DNA from: a bacterium
Lineage (GTDB): Bacteria > 4484-113 > JAFGCY01
Length of the DNA stretch: 64,000 bases
Assembly (NCBI GenBank): GCA_020440605.1
Contig: JAGRNT010000017.1
Coordinates: forward strand, 35,395 to 99,394
Reading direction: 5' to 3'
In this document: positions 17,885-25,916 of the stretch, piece after piece
How the letters are laid out: each line of letters opens with the position of its first letter
How positions within the stretch are numbered: the stretch's first letter is position 1
Position numbers and translations under genes: made by a program
The notes under the pieces: model-generated
Seen by the model: only the letters and a program-made list of their open reading frames with translations
Database searches by the model: none
Told to the model about the DNA's origin: nothing

Positions 17885-18955
17885 TTGTCCCTAGAGCAGA
17901 TTCGCTCCCGGCTTAACGCGCGCCGTCAGGAACTGCTCCGATTGAAGATACTGGTCCTTGCCGGAGGATCCAGCAGTGAACGCGATATCTCGCTCAACAG
18001 CGGGAGCAGTGTCGCGTCCGCACTTGCCGGGCATGGTTACAGCACCGCCCTGGCCGTCATCAGTGAGCAGGGGATTGCGCTCGACTACTTCCGCTCCATC
18101 GAATCCGGTACCCGCCCCGACGATCTGAGCCCCGTGCACGTCTCCGCCGACAGCAGCCTGGCAACACTGGGCGGGCATGACGTGGTGTTCAGCATGATGC
18201 ACGGCAGCCTCGGGGAGAACGGTACCTGGCAGGGCCTGCTGCGGCTGGTGGGCCTGCCCTTCGTCAGTGCCGACGTGAAAGGCAGTGCGCTGGCGATGGA
18301 CAAGATCCTCACGAAGCGCGTGGCTCTGTCGCTGGGCATCCAGACCCCGCTGTGGTGGCGGGGCCGGGACATCGATGCGATCCGTGCGCAGATCCCCGGC
18401 GGGATCGAGCGACTGGTTGCCAAGCCCGTGGATGAGGGCAGCAGCGTCGGCGTGGCGATCTTTGCCAATGATGATGCGGGCTGGGCCGAGGCCCGCCAAA
18501 TCTGCAGCGGTGTTGCCAACCTGATGGTGGAGCAGCATGTCAGCGGACGGGAACTGACCTGCGGCTGGATCGGATCCCAGGACGAGGCACTGGGGCTGCC
18601 TATCGTGGAGATCCGTCCACGCGAGGGCTTCTACGACTACCGCGCGAAGTATACGAAGGGTGCTTCTGAATATCTCTGTCCGGCACCGATTGATGATTCA
18701 GTGGCTGGCGCGGTCAGCCGTGATGCCGGGCAGATCTACCGGGCGCTGGAGCTAGAACCTTTCGCCCGCATAGATTTCATTCTTGACAACGAAGGGCGGC
18801 ACTGGTTCCTCGAGGCGAACACGCTGCCGGGGTTCACTGAACTGTCCTTGCTGCCGATGGCGGCGCGGGCCTTGGGCATTGACTACGCCGAACTGCTGGA
18901 GATCCTGATGCTCTGCGCACTGGAGCGCAGTGAGCGGCAGGGGGCGCGCCAGTGA
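17885..18955 (+). CDS. ddl: D-alanine--D-alanine ligase
   Basis: Ddl joins two D-alanines with ATP to make the dipeptide that ends the peptidoglycan stem. This ATP-grasp enzyme of 356 residues shows LAGGSSSERDISLNSG, HGSLGENGTWQGLL, KPVDEGSSVGV, a REGFYDYRAKYTKG loop and the metal/ATP site LEANTLPGFTELSLLP. Its omega-loop Tyr-Lys context is that of a D-Ala-D-Ala enzyme. The start is TTG 17885 with GGAGG 6-7 bases upstream. It overlaps ftsQ by 4 bases (GTGA). Confidence 0.96.
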   Translation: MSLEQIRSRLNARRQELLRLKILVLAGGSSSERDISLNSGSSVASALAGHGYSTALAVISEQGIALDYFRSIESGTRPDDLSPVHVSADSSLATLGGHDVVFSMMHGSLGENGTWQGLLRLVGLPFVSADVKGSALAMDKILTKRVALSLGIQTPLWWRGRDIDAIRAQIPGGIERLVAKPVDEGSSVGVAIFANDDAGWAEARQICSGVANLMVEQHVSGRELTCGWIGSQDEALGLPIVEIRPREGFYDYRAKYTKGASEYLCPAPIDDSVAGAVSRDAGQIYRALELEPFARIDFILDNEGRHWFLEANTLPGFTELSLLPMAARALGIDYAELLEILMLCALERSERQGARQ

Positions 18956-19767
18956 GCCAGGGCCGGATCAGCATGGGCTTCAAACCCGAGGTGCTGGAGC
19001 AGGTGCATGGCCGCCCGCGCGGTCTGTACCTCGTGCCGCTGCTGCGCGCGGGAGGAATCCTGCTGGCGGTCATTGCACTCACGACAGCTCTGGTACTGAC
19101 AACGGACCTCGAGGAGCTGCTCTATCCGCGCACGATCATCCTGCGTGGCAACCGCCTGAGTTCCGCCTCCGAGGTGCTTGAACTGAGCGGAATGCCGGGA
19201 CGGGTCAATGCAGCGGTGCTGCTGCCGCAGCATCGCGAGCTTGCGGAGGGAAGCAGCCGCTGGGTGCGGGGTTACAGTACGCGCATGCTCAGCGGGCGGC
19301 GGATGCTGCTCAGTGTCGATGAGCGCATGCCGCTCCTGCCTCTGGAGATCGCAGGCAATGCCTACTGGATCTGCAGTGACGGGGAGGTCGTGCTGCGGGA
19401 TCCGGAACTCGATGTTGACGGACATTTCGAGGAACTGAACCGTCTGCCGCTGGTACGGATGCAGGACAGCGGCATCGATGCGGAGTATGCAGTGGCGGAG
19501 ATGCTGATCCTCACGGCCGGTCTCTGCCGTGAACTGCTGGACCGGCGGGTAGGAGCAATCGAGGTCAGTTCGGGCGGTGAGTTCACGTTGGTCACCGACA
19601 AGGGACTGGAGGTCTTGCTCGGGGCACCGGTTGATGAAGAGGAGCTGCGCCGCAGGATCAGCACGTTGTCCAAGGCGATCCGCATCAGTGACGAGTACGC
19701 TGATGCCACGGCGATCGACCTGCGCAATGGTAAGGTTGCTTACCTGCGGACGAAAGGCTCCGAATAG
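18952..19767 (+). CDS. ftsQ: FtsQ/DivIB-like cell division protein
   Basis: FtsQ-type proteins are single-pass divisome scaffolds that connect FtsZ-ring proteins with septal wall synthases. This 271-residue protein has a cytoplasmic tail, one membrane helix (about 32-52) and a POTRA-like start (TIILRGNRLSSASEVLELSG). A beta domain then ends in AIDLRNGKVAYLRTKG, which is typical of FtsQ. Similarity by motif alone is low, as is usual for this family; position between ddl and ftsA makes the call secure. GTG overlaps the ddl stop. Confidence 0.85.
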   Translation: MSQGRISMGFKPEVLEQVHGRPRGLYLVPLLRAGGILLAVIALTTALVLTTDLEELLYPRTIILRGNRLSSASEVLELSGMPGRVNAAVLLPQHRELAEGSSRWVRGYSTRMLSGRRMLLSVDERMPLLPLEIAGNAYWICSDGEVVLRDPELDVDGHFEELNRLPLVRMQDSGIDAEYAVAEMLILTAGLCRELLDRRVGAIEVSSGGEFTLVTDKGLEVLLGAPVDEEELRRRISTLSKAIRISDEYADATAIDLRNGKVAYLRTKGSE

Positions 19768-19800
19768 ACAATACCGGCTGCGGCCGGAGTACTGAAGCAG

Positions 19801-21060
19801 ATGGCAAATAGCAGGATCATACTGGGAATGGATATCGGATCAACCAAGATCACTTCGGTGGTCGGGGAGGTCCATCCCTCGCGCGGCCTGATCCTGCGCG
19901 GACTGTCCAGTGTGCCGACCGAAGCCGTGATCCGCGGAGCGATCCGCGACCTGAACCAGGCCACGCATGACATTGACAAGAGTTACAGCGGGGCGATGTA
20001 CAGCTCCGGGCTGAACACCAACGAGGTCTTCGTCGGGATCACCGGCAAGGATCTGTTCAGCCTCTCGCGCCGGGCCAATGTCAGCATCTCCAATGACAAT
20101 GATGAGGTGCTGGAGCGCGACCTCGACAAGGTGCTGCGCATGACGATGCCGACGGAGCTGGACGACGGGCAGCGCGTCGTGCACAGCATGGTGCGCGAGT
20201 ACTGCCTGGACGGGGTGAGTACGATGCGCTCACCGGTCGGGATGATCGGCAACGAACTGGAGGTCGAGTCACACATCGTGATCGGCTCCGCCAACCAGAT
20301 TGCCAACATTGAGCGCGCCCTGAACCGCGTGGACCTCGAGGTCAACAGCTTCGTGTTCAACCTGATCGCGGCGGGCGAGGCGGTGCTGAGCGCTGAGGAC
20401 AAGACGGCGGGCTGCATCCTGATCGACTTCGGAGGCGGCACGACCAACGTCGGGATCTACAACGGCGGCACCCTGAGCTACAGCGCCTGCATCGGCATCG
20501 GTGGCAACAACTACGACCATGACCTCAAGCGCGGCCTGGGGATCTCCTTCGAGGAGGCCCTGCGCATCAAGAAGAGCTACGGCCGGGCCTGGGTGGATGA
20601 GGACAGTGACGAGCTGGAGGACTTCATCGACGTGAAATTCTTCGGGCGGCCGGACTACGACAAGATCAAGCGCCGCAAGCTGTATGAGATCCTCCAGCCG
20701 CGCACGGATGAGCTGGTGGAGCGGATCATCGTGGCCCTGCAGGAAAGCGGGCAGCTGGACCGCATCAGCGGCGGAGTGGTGATGGTCGGCGGTGGCTGCC
20801 TGCTGCGCGATCTGCGCAAGTATCTGCAGAAGCATCTGCAGCGCCAGGTGCGGGTCGGGATTCCCACGGGAATCGCCAACCTGCTCGATGAATACCGCTC
20901 TCCGAGCTATGCGGCGACGCTCGGGCTGCTGCTCTACGGAGCACGTTACGGCGGGCAGAAGAAGGCCGGCGATGAGTCGCTCTTCAACGAGGTGCTGAGT
21001 GTGTTCACGGACATGATCCAGGGACTGCTCAAGCGCTTCCGCCGCAATGGCAGACCTTAG
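19801..21060 (+). CDS. ftsA: Cell division protein FtsA
   Basis: FtsA is the actin-like protein that tethers FtsZ to the membrane and recruits the divisome. ATP-binding signatures are GMDIGSTKI at the N terminus, LIDFGGGTTNVGIY and VMVGGGCLL. A 1C (SHS2) domain sits between them. The last 20 residues (FTDMIQGLLKRFRRN) form the amphipathic membrane-targeting helix. At 419 residues it is full length. It follows ftsQ by 33 bases and precedes ftsZ by 89 bases, where a weak GATAAT may add a promoter. Confidence 0.95.
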   Translation: MANSRIILGMDIGSTKITSVVGEVHPSRGLILRGLSSVPTEAVIRGAIRDLNQATHDIDKSYSGAMYSSGLNTNEVFVGITGKDLFSLSRRANVSISNDNDEVLERDLDKVLRMTMPTELDDGQRVVHSMVREYCLDGVSTMRSPVGMIGNELEVESHIVIGSANQIANIERALNRVDLEVNSFVFNLIAAGEAVLSAEDKTAGCILIDFGGGTTNVGIYNGGTLSYSACIGIGGNNYDHDLKRGLGISFEEALRIKKSYGRAWVDEDSDELEDFIDVKFFGRPDYDKIKRRKLYEILQPRTDELVERIIVALQESGQLDRISGGVVMVGGGCLLRDLRKYLQKHLQRQVRVGIPTGIANLLDEYRSPSYAATLGLLLYGARYGGQKKAGDESLFNEVLSVFTDMIQGLLKRFRRNGRP

Positions 21061-21149
21061 ATATGTGTTTAAAGTTTCGTGCCTGAAATGTTGATAATGT
21101 GATGACAGGCATTCCCATGCACCTTTTTAGTGAGTCTCAGGAGGACCAG

Positions 21150-22337
21150 ATGGACGTGACGACGATCGACTACAAGTCGCACGATCTGCAGGCCAGGATC
21201 AAGGTCGTCGGTATCGGCGGTGGTGGCTGCAACGCGCTTGATCGCATGATCGAGTCCGGGCTTGAGGGCGTGGACTTCATCGCGCTCAACACGGATTACC
21301 AGGCACTCGGCCGCAGCCAGGCCGCGCACAAGGTCCAGGTCGGCCAGAAGCTGACCAAGGGTCTGGGTGCCGGGTCCAATCCTGAGGTCGGCCGCCGCGC
21401 CGCCGAGGAAAGCCGCGCCGACATCGCTGAACTCGTCGAGGGTTCAGACCTGGTGTTCGTGACCTGTGGCATGGGTGGCGGTACCGGTACGGGCGGAAGC
21501 GCCACGGTGGCCAGCATCGCCCGTGAGGCCGGTGCGCTGACCGTCGGCATCGTCAGCCGGCCCTTCAAGTTCGAAGGCCGCCGCCGCAGCAAGGTTGCCA
21601 ACGAAGGCATCAACCAGCTGCGCGAACAGGTTGACACCCTGATCGTGATCCCCAATGACCGGTTGCTCGATATAGTCTCCGAGACCACCAGCCTGCAGGA
21701 CAGCTTCCTGCTGGCGGACGACATTCTGCGCCAGGCCGTGACCGGCATCAGTGAGCTGATCCTCAAGCCCGGCCTGATCAACCTCGACTTTGCCGACGTG
21801 AAGATGGTGATGGAGAACAGCGGCACCGCGCTGATCGGGCTTGGTGAGGCCTCCGGCGAGAACCGGGCAGTGCAGGCCGTACAGCAGGCGATCCAGTCCC
21901 CGCTGCTGGAAAGCAGCATCGACGGCGCCCGTGGCGTGCTGATCAACTTCATCGGCGGCCGCGACATGAGCCTCCAGGAAGTCAACCAGGCTGCGGAGCT
22001 GATCAGCGACCGCGTGGACGAGGATGCCAACATCATCTTCGGCGCCACGATGGACGAGGAGAAGCGCGACCGGGTGCGTGTGATGATCCTTGCCACCGGT
22101 TTTCGCGTAGAGCCCTTTGAGAATGCCAGCAAGCCGCGCAGCAGCAGCAAGATCAACAAGATCAAGACCGAGCCCGAGTCGCCCGCCGTCAAGCTGATCT
22201 ACGAGGACAATTCTAGCAAGGTCAGCCCGAGCAAGACCGCCGAGGGCAGTGCTTCTGCCTCCAGCGCCTCAAGCGCTCCCGCTGATGACGATGAGGACCT
22301 GGACATCCCGGCCTTCCTGCGCCGCATCAAGAAGTAG
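21150..22337 (+). CDS. ftsZ: Cell division protein FtsZ
   Basis: FtsZ is the tubulin-like GTPase that forms the division ring. The start is ATG 21150, with GGAGG 5 bases upstream; an in-frame ATG at 21099 has no ribosome site. In the 395-residue protein the G-box GGGTGTGGS is at 109-117, with GIGGGGCNAL near 21, VIPNDRLL and the T7-loop region also visible. A Ser/Ala-rich linker leads to a conserved C-terminal peptide DLDIPAFLRRIKK that binds FtsA and SepF. YggS starts 2 bases after its stop. Confidence 0.98.
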   Translation: MDVTTIDYKSHDLQARIKVVGIGGGGCNALDRMIESGLEGVDFIALNTDYQALGRSQAAHKVQVGQKLTKGLGAGSNPEVGRRAAEESRADIAELVEGSDLVFVTCGMGGGTGTGGSATVASIAREAGALTVGIVSRPFKFEGRRRSKVANEGINQLREQVDTLIVIPNDRLLDIVSETTSLQDSFLLADDILRQAVTGISELILKPGLINLDFADVKMVMENSGTALIGLGEASGENRAVQAVQQAIQSPLLESSIDGARGVLINFIGGRDMSLQEVNQAAELISDRVDEDANIIFGATMDEEKRDRVRVMILATGFRVEPFENASKPRSSSKINKIKTEPESPAVKLIYEDNSSKVSPSKTAEGSASASSASSAPADDDEDLDIPAFLRRIKK

Positions 22338-22339
22338 GC

Positions 22340-23068
22340 TTGGCAACGGATGCAGCCGCGCTGATCAGCGGCAACCTGCAGCGGATCCGGGAGGAAATCC
22401 TGGAGCTTGCGGGAGACCGTGAAGTGCGGCTGATATGCGTCACCAAGTATGCGGCGCTTGAGCATGTGCGCCTGCTGCTTGCAGCCGGAGCGCGGGAGCT
22501 GGGTGAGAATCTCCTGCCGGATTCCCGGGAACGTTTCACTCAGCTGGTCAGCGAAGGTTTCCGTTTCGTCAGGCATCTGATCGGGCCGCAGCAGTCGCGC
22601 AAGCTGTCACAGATCCCCGGGAGCTTCGACTGCTTCCAGGCGCTGGATCGCATGAAGGTGGCCCGGGTCCTGAATGATCTGCTCAGGCAGCATCAGTCAG
22701 AGCTTGATGTGCTGCTGCAGGTGAACATCTCAGCCGAGGATCAGAAAAGCGGCTTTGCACCCAAGGATATTGAGAGAGTCGTGAAGCAAATGCGTGAGGA
22801 TTGTCCGCAGTTGCGGATCCGTGGCCTGATGGCGATACCCGCCGGTCCCAGGACCTTTGCGACTGAAGCCGAATTTGACCGTGAAACACGGCGGAGCTTT
22901 GGACAGATGCGGGTCCTGTTTGATAGAATATCCGCGTCGCATCCGGCGGCAGTGCCGTTTGATGTCCTCTCCCAGGGGATGAGCCAGGACTACCGTCTGG
23001 CTCTTGCGGAAGGCTCAAACATGATCCGGATCGGCAGTGCCCTTTTCAGAGGGCTGGAGGGAAAATGA
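22340..23068 (+). CDS. YggS/PLPBP family pyridoxal-phosphate homeostasis protein
   Basis: This single-domain fold-III PLP carrier is not an enzyme in known members and affects vitamin B6 and amino-acid balance. The PLP lysine is Lys36 in ICVTKYA. GENLLPDS, HLIGPQQSRK and the phosphate-binding end GMSQDYRLALAEGSNMIRIG follow. It is 242 residues from a TTG start, 2 bases after ftsZ, so translation depends on ftsZ. Its stop overlaps the sepF start by 4 bases. The ftsZ-yggS-sepF order is known from Gram-positive bacteria and cyanobacteria. Confidence 0.93.
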   Translation: MATDAAALISGNLQRIREEILELAGDREVRLICVTKYAALEHVRLLLAAGARELGENLLPDSRERFTQLVSEGFRFVRHLIGPQQSRKLSQIPGSFDCFQALDRMKVARVLNDLLRQHQSELDVLLQVNISAEDQKSGFAPKDIERVVKQMREDCPQLRIRGLMAIPAGPRTFATEAEFDRETRRSFGQMRVLFDRISASHPAAVPFDVLSQGMSQDYRLALAEGSNMIRIGSALFRGLEGK

Positions 23069-23505
23069 GTTTCTTGAATGGGGTGTGGCGCATGCTTGGC
23101 GCCGAGGATGAACACGAGCATGAAACGATGCTTGAGTATCCCGGTGAGGCATCCGCTGTCAAGAGTTATGAACCTGAGACGGAAGCTGAGCGGATCATCA
23201 GCATGCCCGAGGTCGAGAACGCCACACTGTTCGTGGTGCGCCCGGCCCTGGACGACCACGGTGGCAGCAACTTCAGCCTGAAGCAGTATGCCGCCTACCT
23301 GATGACCCGCCAGGCAATGGTACTGGACGTGAACGAACTTGCCGCCAAGAACATGGACGAGGCCCGCCGCGTGGTTGACTACCTCTGCGGCGTGGTGGCG
23401 GCCGTGGACGGCACCGTCTGGGAAGTCACGCGCAACATCTTCATCTTCGCCCCCAGCACGGTTGCGCTGGCCGGCGACAAGCTGCGCCAGATAGAGGTCA
23501 GCTAG
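23065..23505 (+). CDS. sepF: Cell division protein SepF
   Basis: SepF is an FtsZ-bundling membrane anchor, an alternative to FtsA, that sits inside the Z-ring. This 146-residue protein has an N-terminal amphipathic stretch (MSFLNGVWRMLG) for membrane binding, a short acidic linker, and the SepF core from about residue 55. The core contains LDVNELAAKNMDEARRVVDYLCGVV and NIFIFAPS. The ATGA overlap with yggS indicates coupling. Both FtsA and SepF are present, so the ring has two possible anchors. Confidence 0.93.
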   Translation: MSFLNGVWRMLGAEDEHEHETMLEYPGEASAVKSYEPETEAERIISMPEVENATLFVVRPALDDHGGSNFSLKQYAAYLMTRQAMVLDVNELAAKNMDEARRVVDYLCGVVAAVDGTVWEVTRNIFIFAPSTVALAGDKLRQIEVS

Positions 23506-23509
23506 GCAG

Positions 23510-25201
23510 ATGGCGCCACAGGACAGCCTGCGCTGGATGAGCATCGGCGGAGTCGGTGAGATCGGCAAGAACTGCTACGCCCTCGACATCCAGGGGAAGC
23601 TGCTCCTGATTGACGTCGGGATGTCCTTCCCGGATGCGCATTCCTTCGGGATCGACATCGTGATCCCGGACTTCACGCACCTCGTCAAGAACCAGCACCG
23701 CCTGAAGGGCATCGTGCTCACCCACGGGCATGAGGACCACATCGGCGCGCTGACCTACCTGCTGCAGGATCTGAAGAACCCGCCGCCGATCTATGCCAGC
23801 CGCTTCACGCTCGCACTGCTGCGCCGCAAGCTCTCCGAGTTCGCGATTGACAACGTGCAGCTGAATGAATTCACTCCGGGTGACGACTTCACCGTGAGCG
23901 GAATCAAGGTGGCGACGATCCGCGTGACGCACAGCATCCCGGAATCCTGCAGCGTGGCCGTGCAGACACCGCAGGGCTGGTACCTGCACAGCGGGGACTT
24001 CAAGTTCGACCCCTCCCCGGTGGACGGCAAGCTCACGGACTTCGCCAAGCTCGAGCGCATCGGGCGCGAGGGCGTCTGCGCGCTGAGCATTGACGTCACG
24101 AACGTGGAGCAGCCGGGGCATTCGAAGAGCGAGACCTCGATCTTCGAGAACCTCGACCGCTACGTCGCCAACCATGACGGCCGCGTGCTGATCACGACCT
24201 TCGCCAGCAACATCCACCGCCTGCAGCAGGCAATCGACGTGGCGGTGCGCCAGGGACGCAAGGTGCTCGTGGTGGGCCGCACGATGGTTGACAACGTGTC
24301 GGTCTGTCAGGACATGGGCTACATGAAGGTCCCGCCCAACACGCTCATCAACCCGAATGACATCGACTCGGTAAAGCCCGGCCAGCTGATGGTGCTGCTG
24401 ACCGGCAGCCAGGGTGAGGCGATGGCCGCCATGGCGCGGATTGCCAACCAGGAGCACCGCTTCATCCACGTGATGGAGAACGACCTGTTCATCTTCAGCG
24501 CCCGCCCGATTCCCGGCAACGAGATCGCGATCTTCTCCGTGATTGACGACCTGTTCCGCCAGGGAGCCGAGGTGATCTACGGCACCAACACCGGCGTGCA
24601 TGTCAGCGGGCACGGTTATCAGGATGAGATCCGCCGCTTCGTTGAGCTGGCGGATGCGGACTACCTGCTGCCGACACACGGCTACTACCGCCACCAGATG
24701 CGCTTCAAGAAGCTGGCAATGCACTGGGGCTACGACGAGGAGAACATCATCATCTCCGAGCTCGGCAAGATCTACGCGATCCACCCCGGGCAGTGGGAGC
24801 TTGATGGGACCTTCAAGGCCGGTGAGGTCTACATCGCCGGCGAAGGTGCGGATGTCTCGCGGCGGATCCTCAACGAGCGCCTGGCGCTGGCCGAGGACGG
24901 ACTGCTGCTGTTCAACGTGGTGCTCAGTGCCGACGGTGAGCAGATCCTCAGCGGGCCCGAGCTGATGGGCCGCGGCTTCCTGCAGCCCAGCCAGGCTCCT
25001 GACCTGTTCGAGCGCATCGAGGATGGGATTGTCAATTCGATCCACCGCAACAAGATGCGCGCTCCTGAGTACCGCCTGCAGCTCACGAACAACGTGCAGA
25101 ACGTGATCCAGAAGATCATCTTCCAGCAGACCCGCATCAACCCGGTTGTGATCGGGATGGTGGCCTATGCGGAATCTGCCGAGGCCAAGGTCGGGAGCTA
25201 G
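23510..25201 (+). CDS. rnj: Ribonuclease J
   Basis: RNase J is a metallo-beta-lactamase/beta-CASP nuclease with 5'-3' exo- and endonuclease activity in mRNA decay and rRNA maturation. The zinc motif THGHEDHIGA starts at residue 71, and VTHSIPES, HSGDFKFDP and the beta-CASP HVSGHG motif follow. A C-terminal domain completes 563 residues, the usual size. It starts 4 bases after the sepF stop, so it is probably in the division operon, an uncommon place for it. No RNase E is seen. Its TAG abuts the left outer repeat of the hicAB element. Confidence 0.95.
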   Translation: MAPQDSLRWMSIGGVGEIGKNCYALDIQGKLLLIDVGMSFPDAHSFGIDIVIPDFTHLVKNQHRLKGIVLTHGHEDHIGALTYLLQDLKNPPPIYASRFTLALLRRKLSEFAIDNVQLNEFTPGDDFTVSGIKVATIRVTHSIPESCSVAVQTPQGWYLHSGDFKFDPSPVDGKLTDFAKLERIGREGVCALSIDVTNVEQPGHSKSETSIFENLDRYVANHDGRVLITTFASNIHRLQQAIDVAVRQGRKVLVVGRTMVDNVSVCQDMGYMKVPPNTLINPNDIDSVKPGQLMVLLTGSQGEAMAAMARIANQEHRFIHVMENDLFIFSARPIPGNEIAIFSVIDDLFRQGAEVIYGTNTGVHVSGHGYQDEIRRFVELADADYLLPTHGYYRHQMRFKKLAMHWGYDEENIIISELGKIYAIHPGQWELDGTFKAGEVYIAGEGADVSRRILNERLALAEDGLLLFNVVLSADGEQILSGPELMGRGFLQPSQAPDLFERIEDGIVNSIHRNKMRAPEYRLQLTNNVQNVIQKIIFQQTRINPVVIGMVAYAESAEAKVGS

Positions 25202-25226
25202 GAGGTCAGCCGTAAGGCTGACAACG
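25201..25226 (+). repeat. Outer inverted repeat, left copy
   Basis: This 26-base sequence matches the reverse complement of 25890-25915 at 23 positions. It contains a perfect 7 bp hairpin, GTCAGCC-GTAA-GGCTGAC, with a GNRA-type loop. It begins at the last base of the rnj stop codon. It lacks a T-run, so it is not an ordinary terminator. Confidence 0.75.
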
Positions 25227-25242
25227 AGGGGACGGAAGACTT

Positions 25243-25270
25243 AACCACAAAGGACACAGAGAGCACAGAG
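25243..25270 (+). repeat. Inner inverted repeat arm, left (ACCACAAAG family)
   Basis: This 28-base arm matches the reverse complement of 25835-25862 at 23 positions. It belongs to the same ACC(A/G)CAAAGGACACA family seen in the palindromic units at 57344-57629. Confidence 0.7.
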
Positions 25271-25286
25271 TTTTCTGAACTTTTGT

Positions 25287-25508
25287 TTATAGCATTTCAA
25301 GAAATTCATCCACTGATATCCCTGCGTCTCTAATCAAGGACCTGAGCAGCCCGGCATCAAGTTCCTTGTGAAGTGGAATTGATAGGCTTGTACTACCCGA
25401 TTTCCTCAGTTTTACGTGGCTGCCTTTTTGACTGACTCTGGCATATCCCAACCTGAGAAATACCTTGATTGCCAGTTTTCCGGAAACCACTGGCAATGGA
25501 GGATTCAT
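25287..25508 (-). CDS. hicA: HicA family toxin (mRNA interferase)
   Basis: HicA is a small double-stranded-RNA-binding-fold toxin that cleaves mRNA when not held by HicB. This 73-residue protein has GKLAIKVFLRLGY at the start, the active-site motif KGSHVKL with His31, LSIPLHKELDAGLL and the C-terminal AGISVDEFLEML, all typical. The ATG overlaps the hicB stop by 4 bases. Here the antitoxin gene is first, the less common order. It lies within nested inverted repeats and so probably arrived as cargo. Confidence 0.88.
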   Translation of the reverse strand: MNPPLPVVSGKLAIKVFLRLGYARVSQKGSHVKLRKSGSTSLSIPLHKELDAGLLRSLIRDAGISVDEFLEML

Positions 25509-25723
25509 GTGCCGATACTCAATTCAATGAATTCGTAATTGTGTGTTGTCAATCCAGCATCCTCTAACGAATGTTCATCCTCAAGGAACAACTCAATTGC
25601 TTCCCGGATATTTGCAAGTGCCTCATCGCGGGTCCGGCCCTGGCTGTGGCAGCCCGGCAGGGTGGGAGCACTGGCGATGATCCAGCCGGATTCACCTGGT
25701 CGAAGGATTACAGGAATCTGCAT
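25505..25723 (-). CDS. hicB: HicB-type antitoxin, short form without DNA-binding domain
   Basis: This 72-residue protein has the partial RNase-H-like HicB fold: MQIPVILRPGESGWI, the conserved PTLPGCHSQG and DEALANIREAIELFL. It ends about residue 72, so it lacks the C-terminal helix-turn-helix or ribbon-helix-helix that lets longer HicB proteins repress their promoter. The start ATG 25723 follows TATAAT by 6 bases, which suggests a leaderless message. An open frame continues upstream to 25816 but has no family similarity. Confidence 0.88.
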   Translation of the reverse strand: MQIPVILRPGESGWIIASAPTLPGCHSQGRTRDEALANIREAIELFLEDEHSLEDAGLTTHNYEFIELSIGT

Positions 25724-25729
25724 ATCTGC

Positions 25730-25735
25730 ATTATA
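25730..25735 (-). promoter_or_regulatory. -10 box (TATAAT) of hicBA
   Basis: A consensus TATAAT on the minus strand ends 6 bases before the hicB ATG. No -35 match is visible. Confidence 0.5.
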
Positions 25736-25834
25736 CCGACTGTTATAGGTGATGGTTCTTCGGTTCCGCCACTTCAATAGTTGACCTGATAAATCCTGAA
25801 TGGCATTCGAGTTCATTTAACGCCGGAAAAATAG

Positions 25835-25862
25835 CTCTGTGTTCACTGTGCGCTCTGTGGTT
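25835..25862 (-). repeat. Inner inverted repeat arm, right
   Basis: This is the partner of 25243-25270 in inverted orientation, 23 of 28 bases identical. The two arms enclose hicBA. Confidence 0.7.
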
Positions 25863-25889
25863 GACAATCTCAGAGAGCTCCTCCTTCTC

Positions 25890-25915
25890 CATTGTCAGCT
25901 TTACAGCTGACCTCC
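25890..25915 (-). repeat. Outer inverted repeat, right copy
   Basis: This is the partner of 25201-25226. It ends 1 base from the stop codon of the ABC-2 permease, so the outer repeats abut the stops of both convergent neighbours. Confidence 0.75.
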
Positions 25916-25916
25916 C

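Noticed and set aside
21089..21098. A promoter just before ftsZ (GATAAT)
   Set aside because: The TG extension is off by one base and no -35 is visible; too weak to list as a feature.
23498..25045. A long antisense open frame over rnj
   Set aside because: RNase J motifs are intact on the plus strand; the antisense translation is rich in His, Val and Asp runs typical of shadows.
25201..25915. A complete insertion sequence
   Set aside because: Inverted repeats are present but no transposase or clear target duplication, so I call it a repeat-bounded element only.
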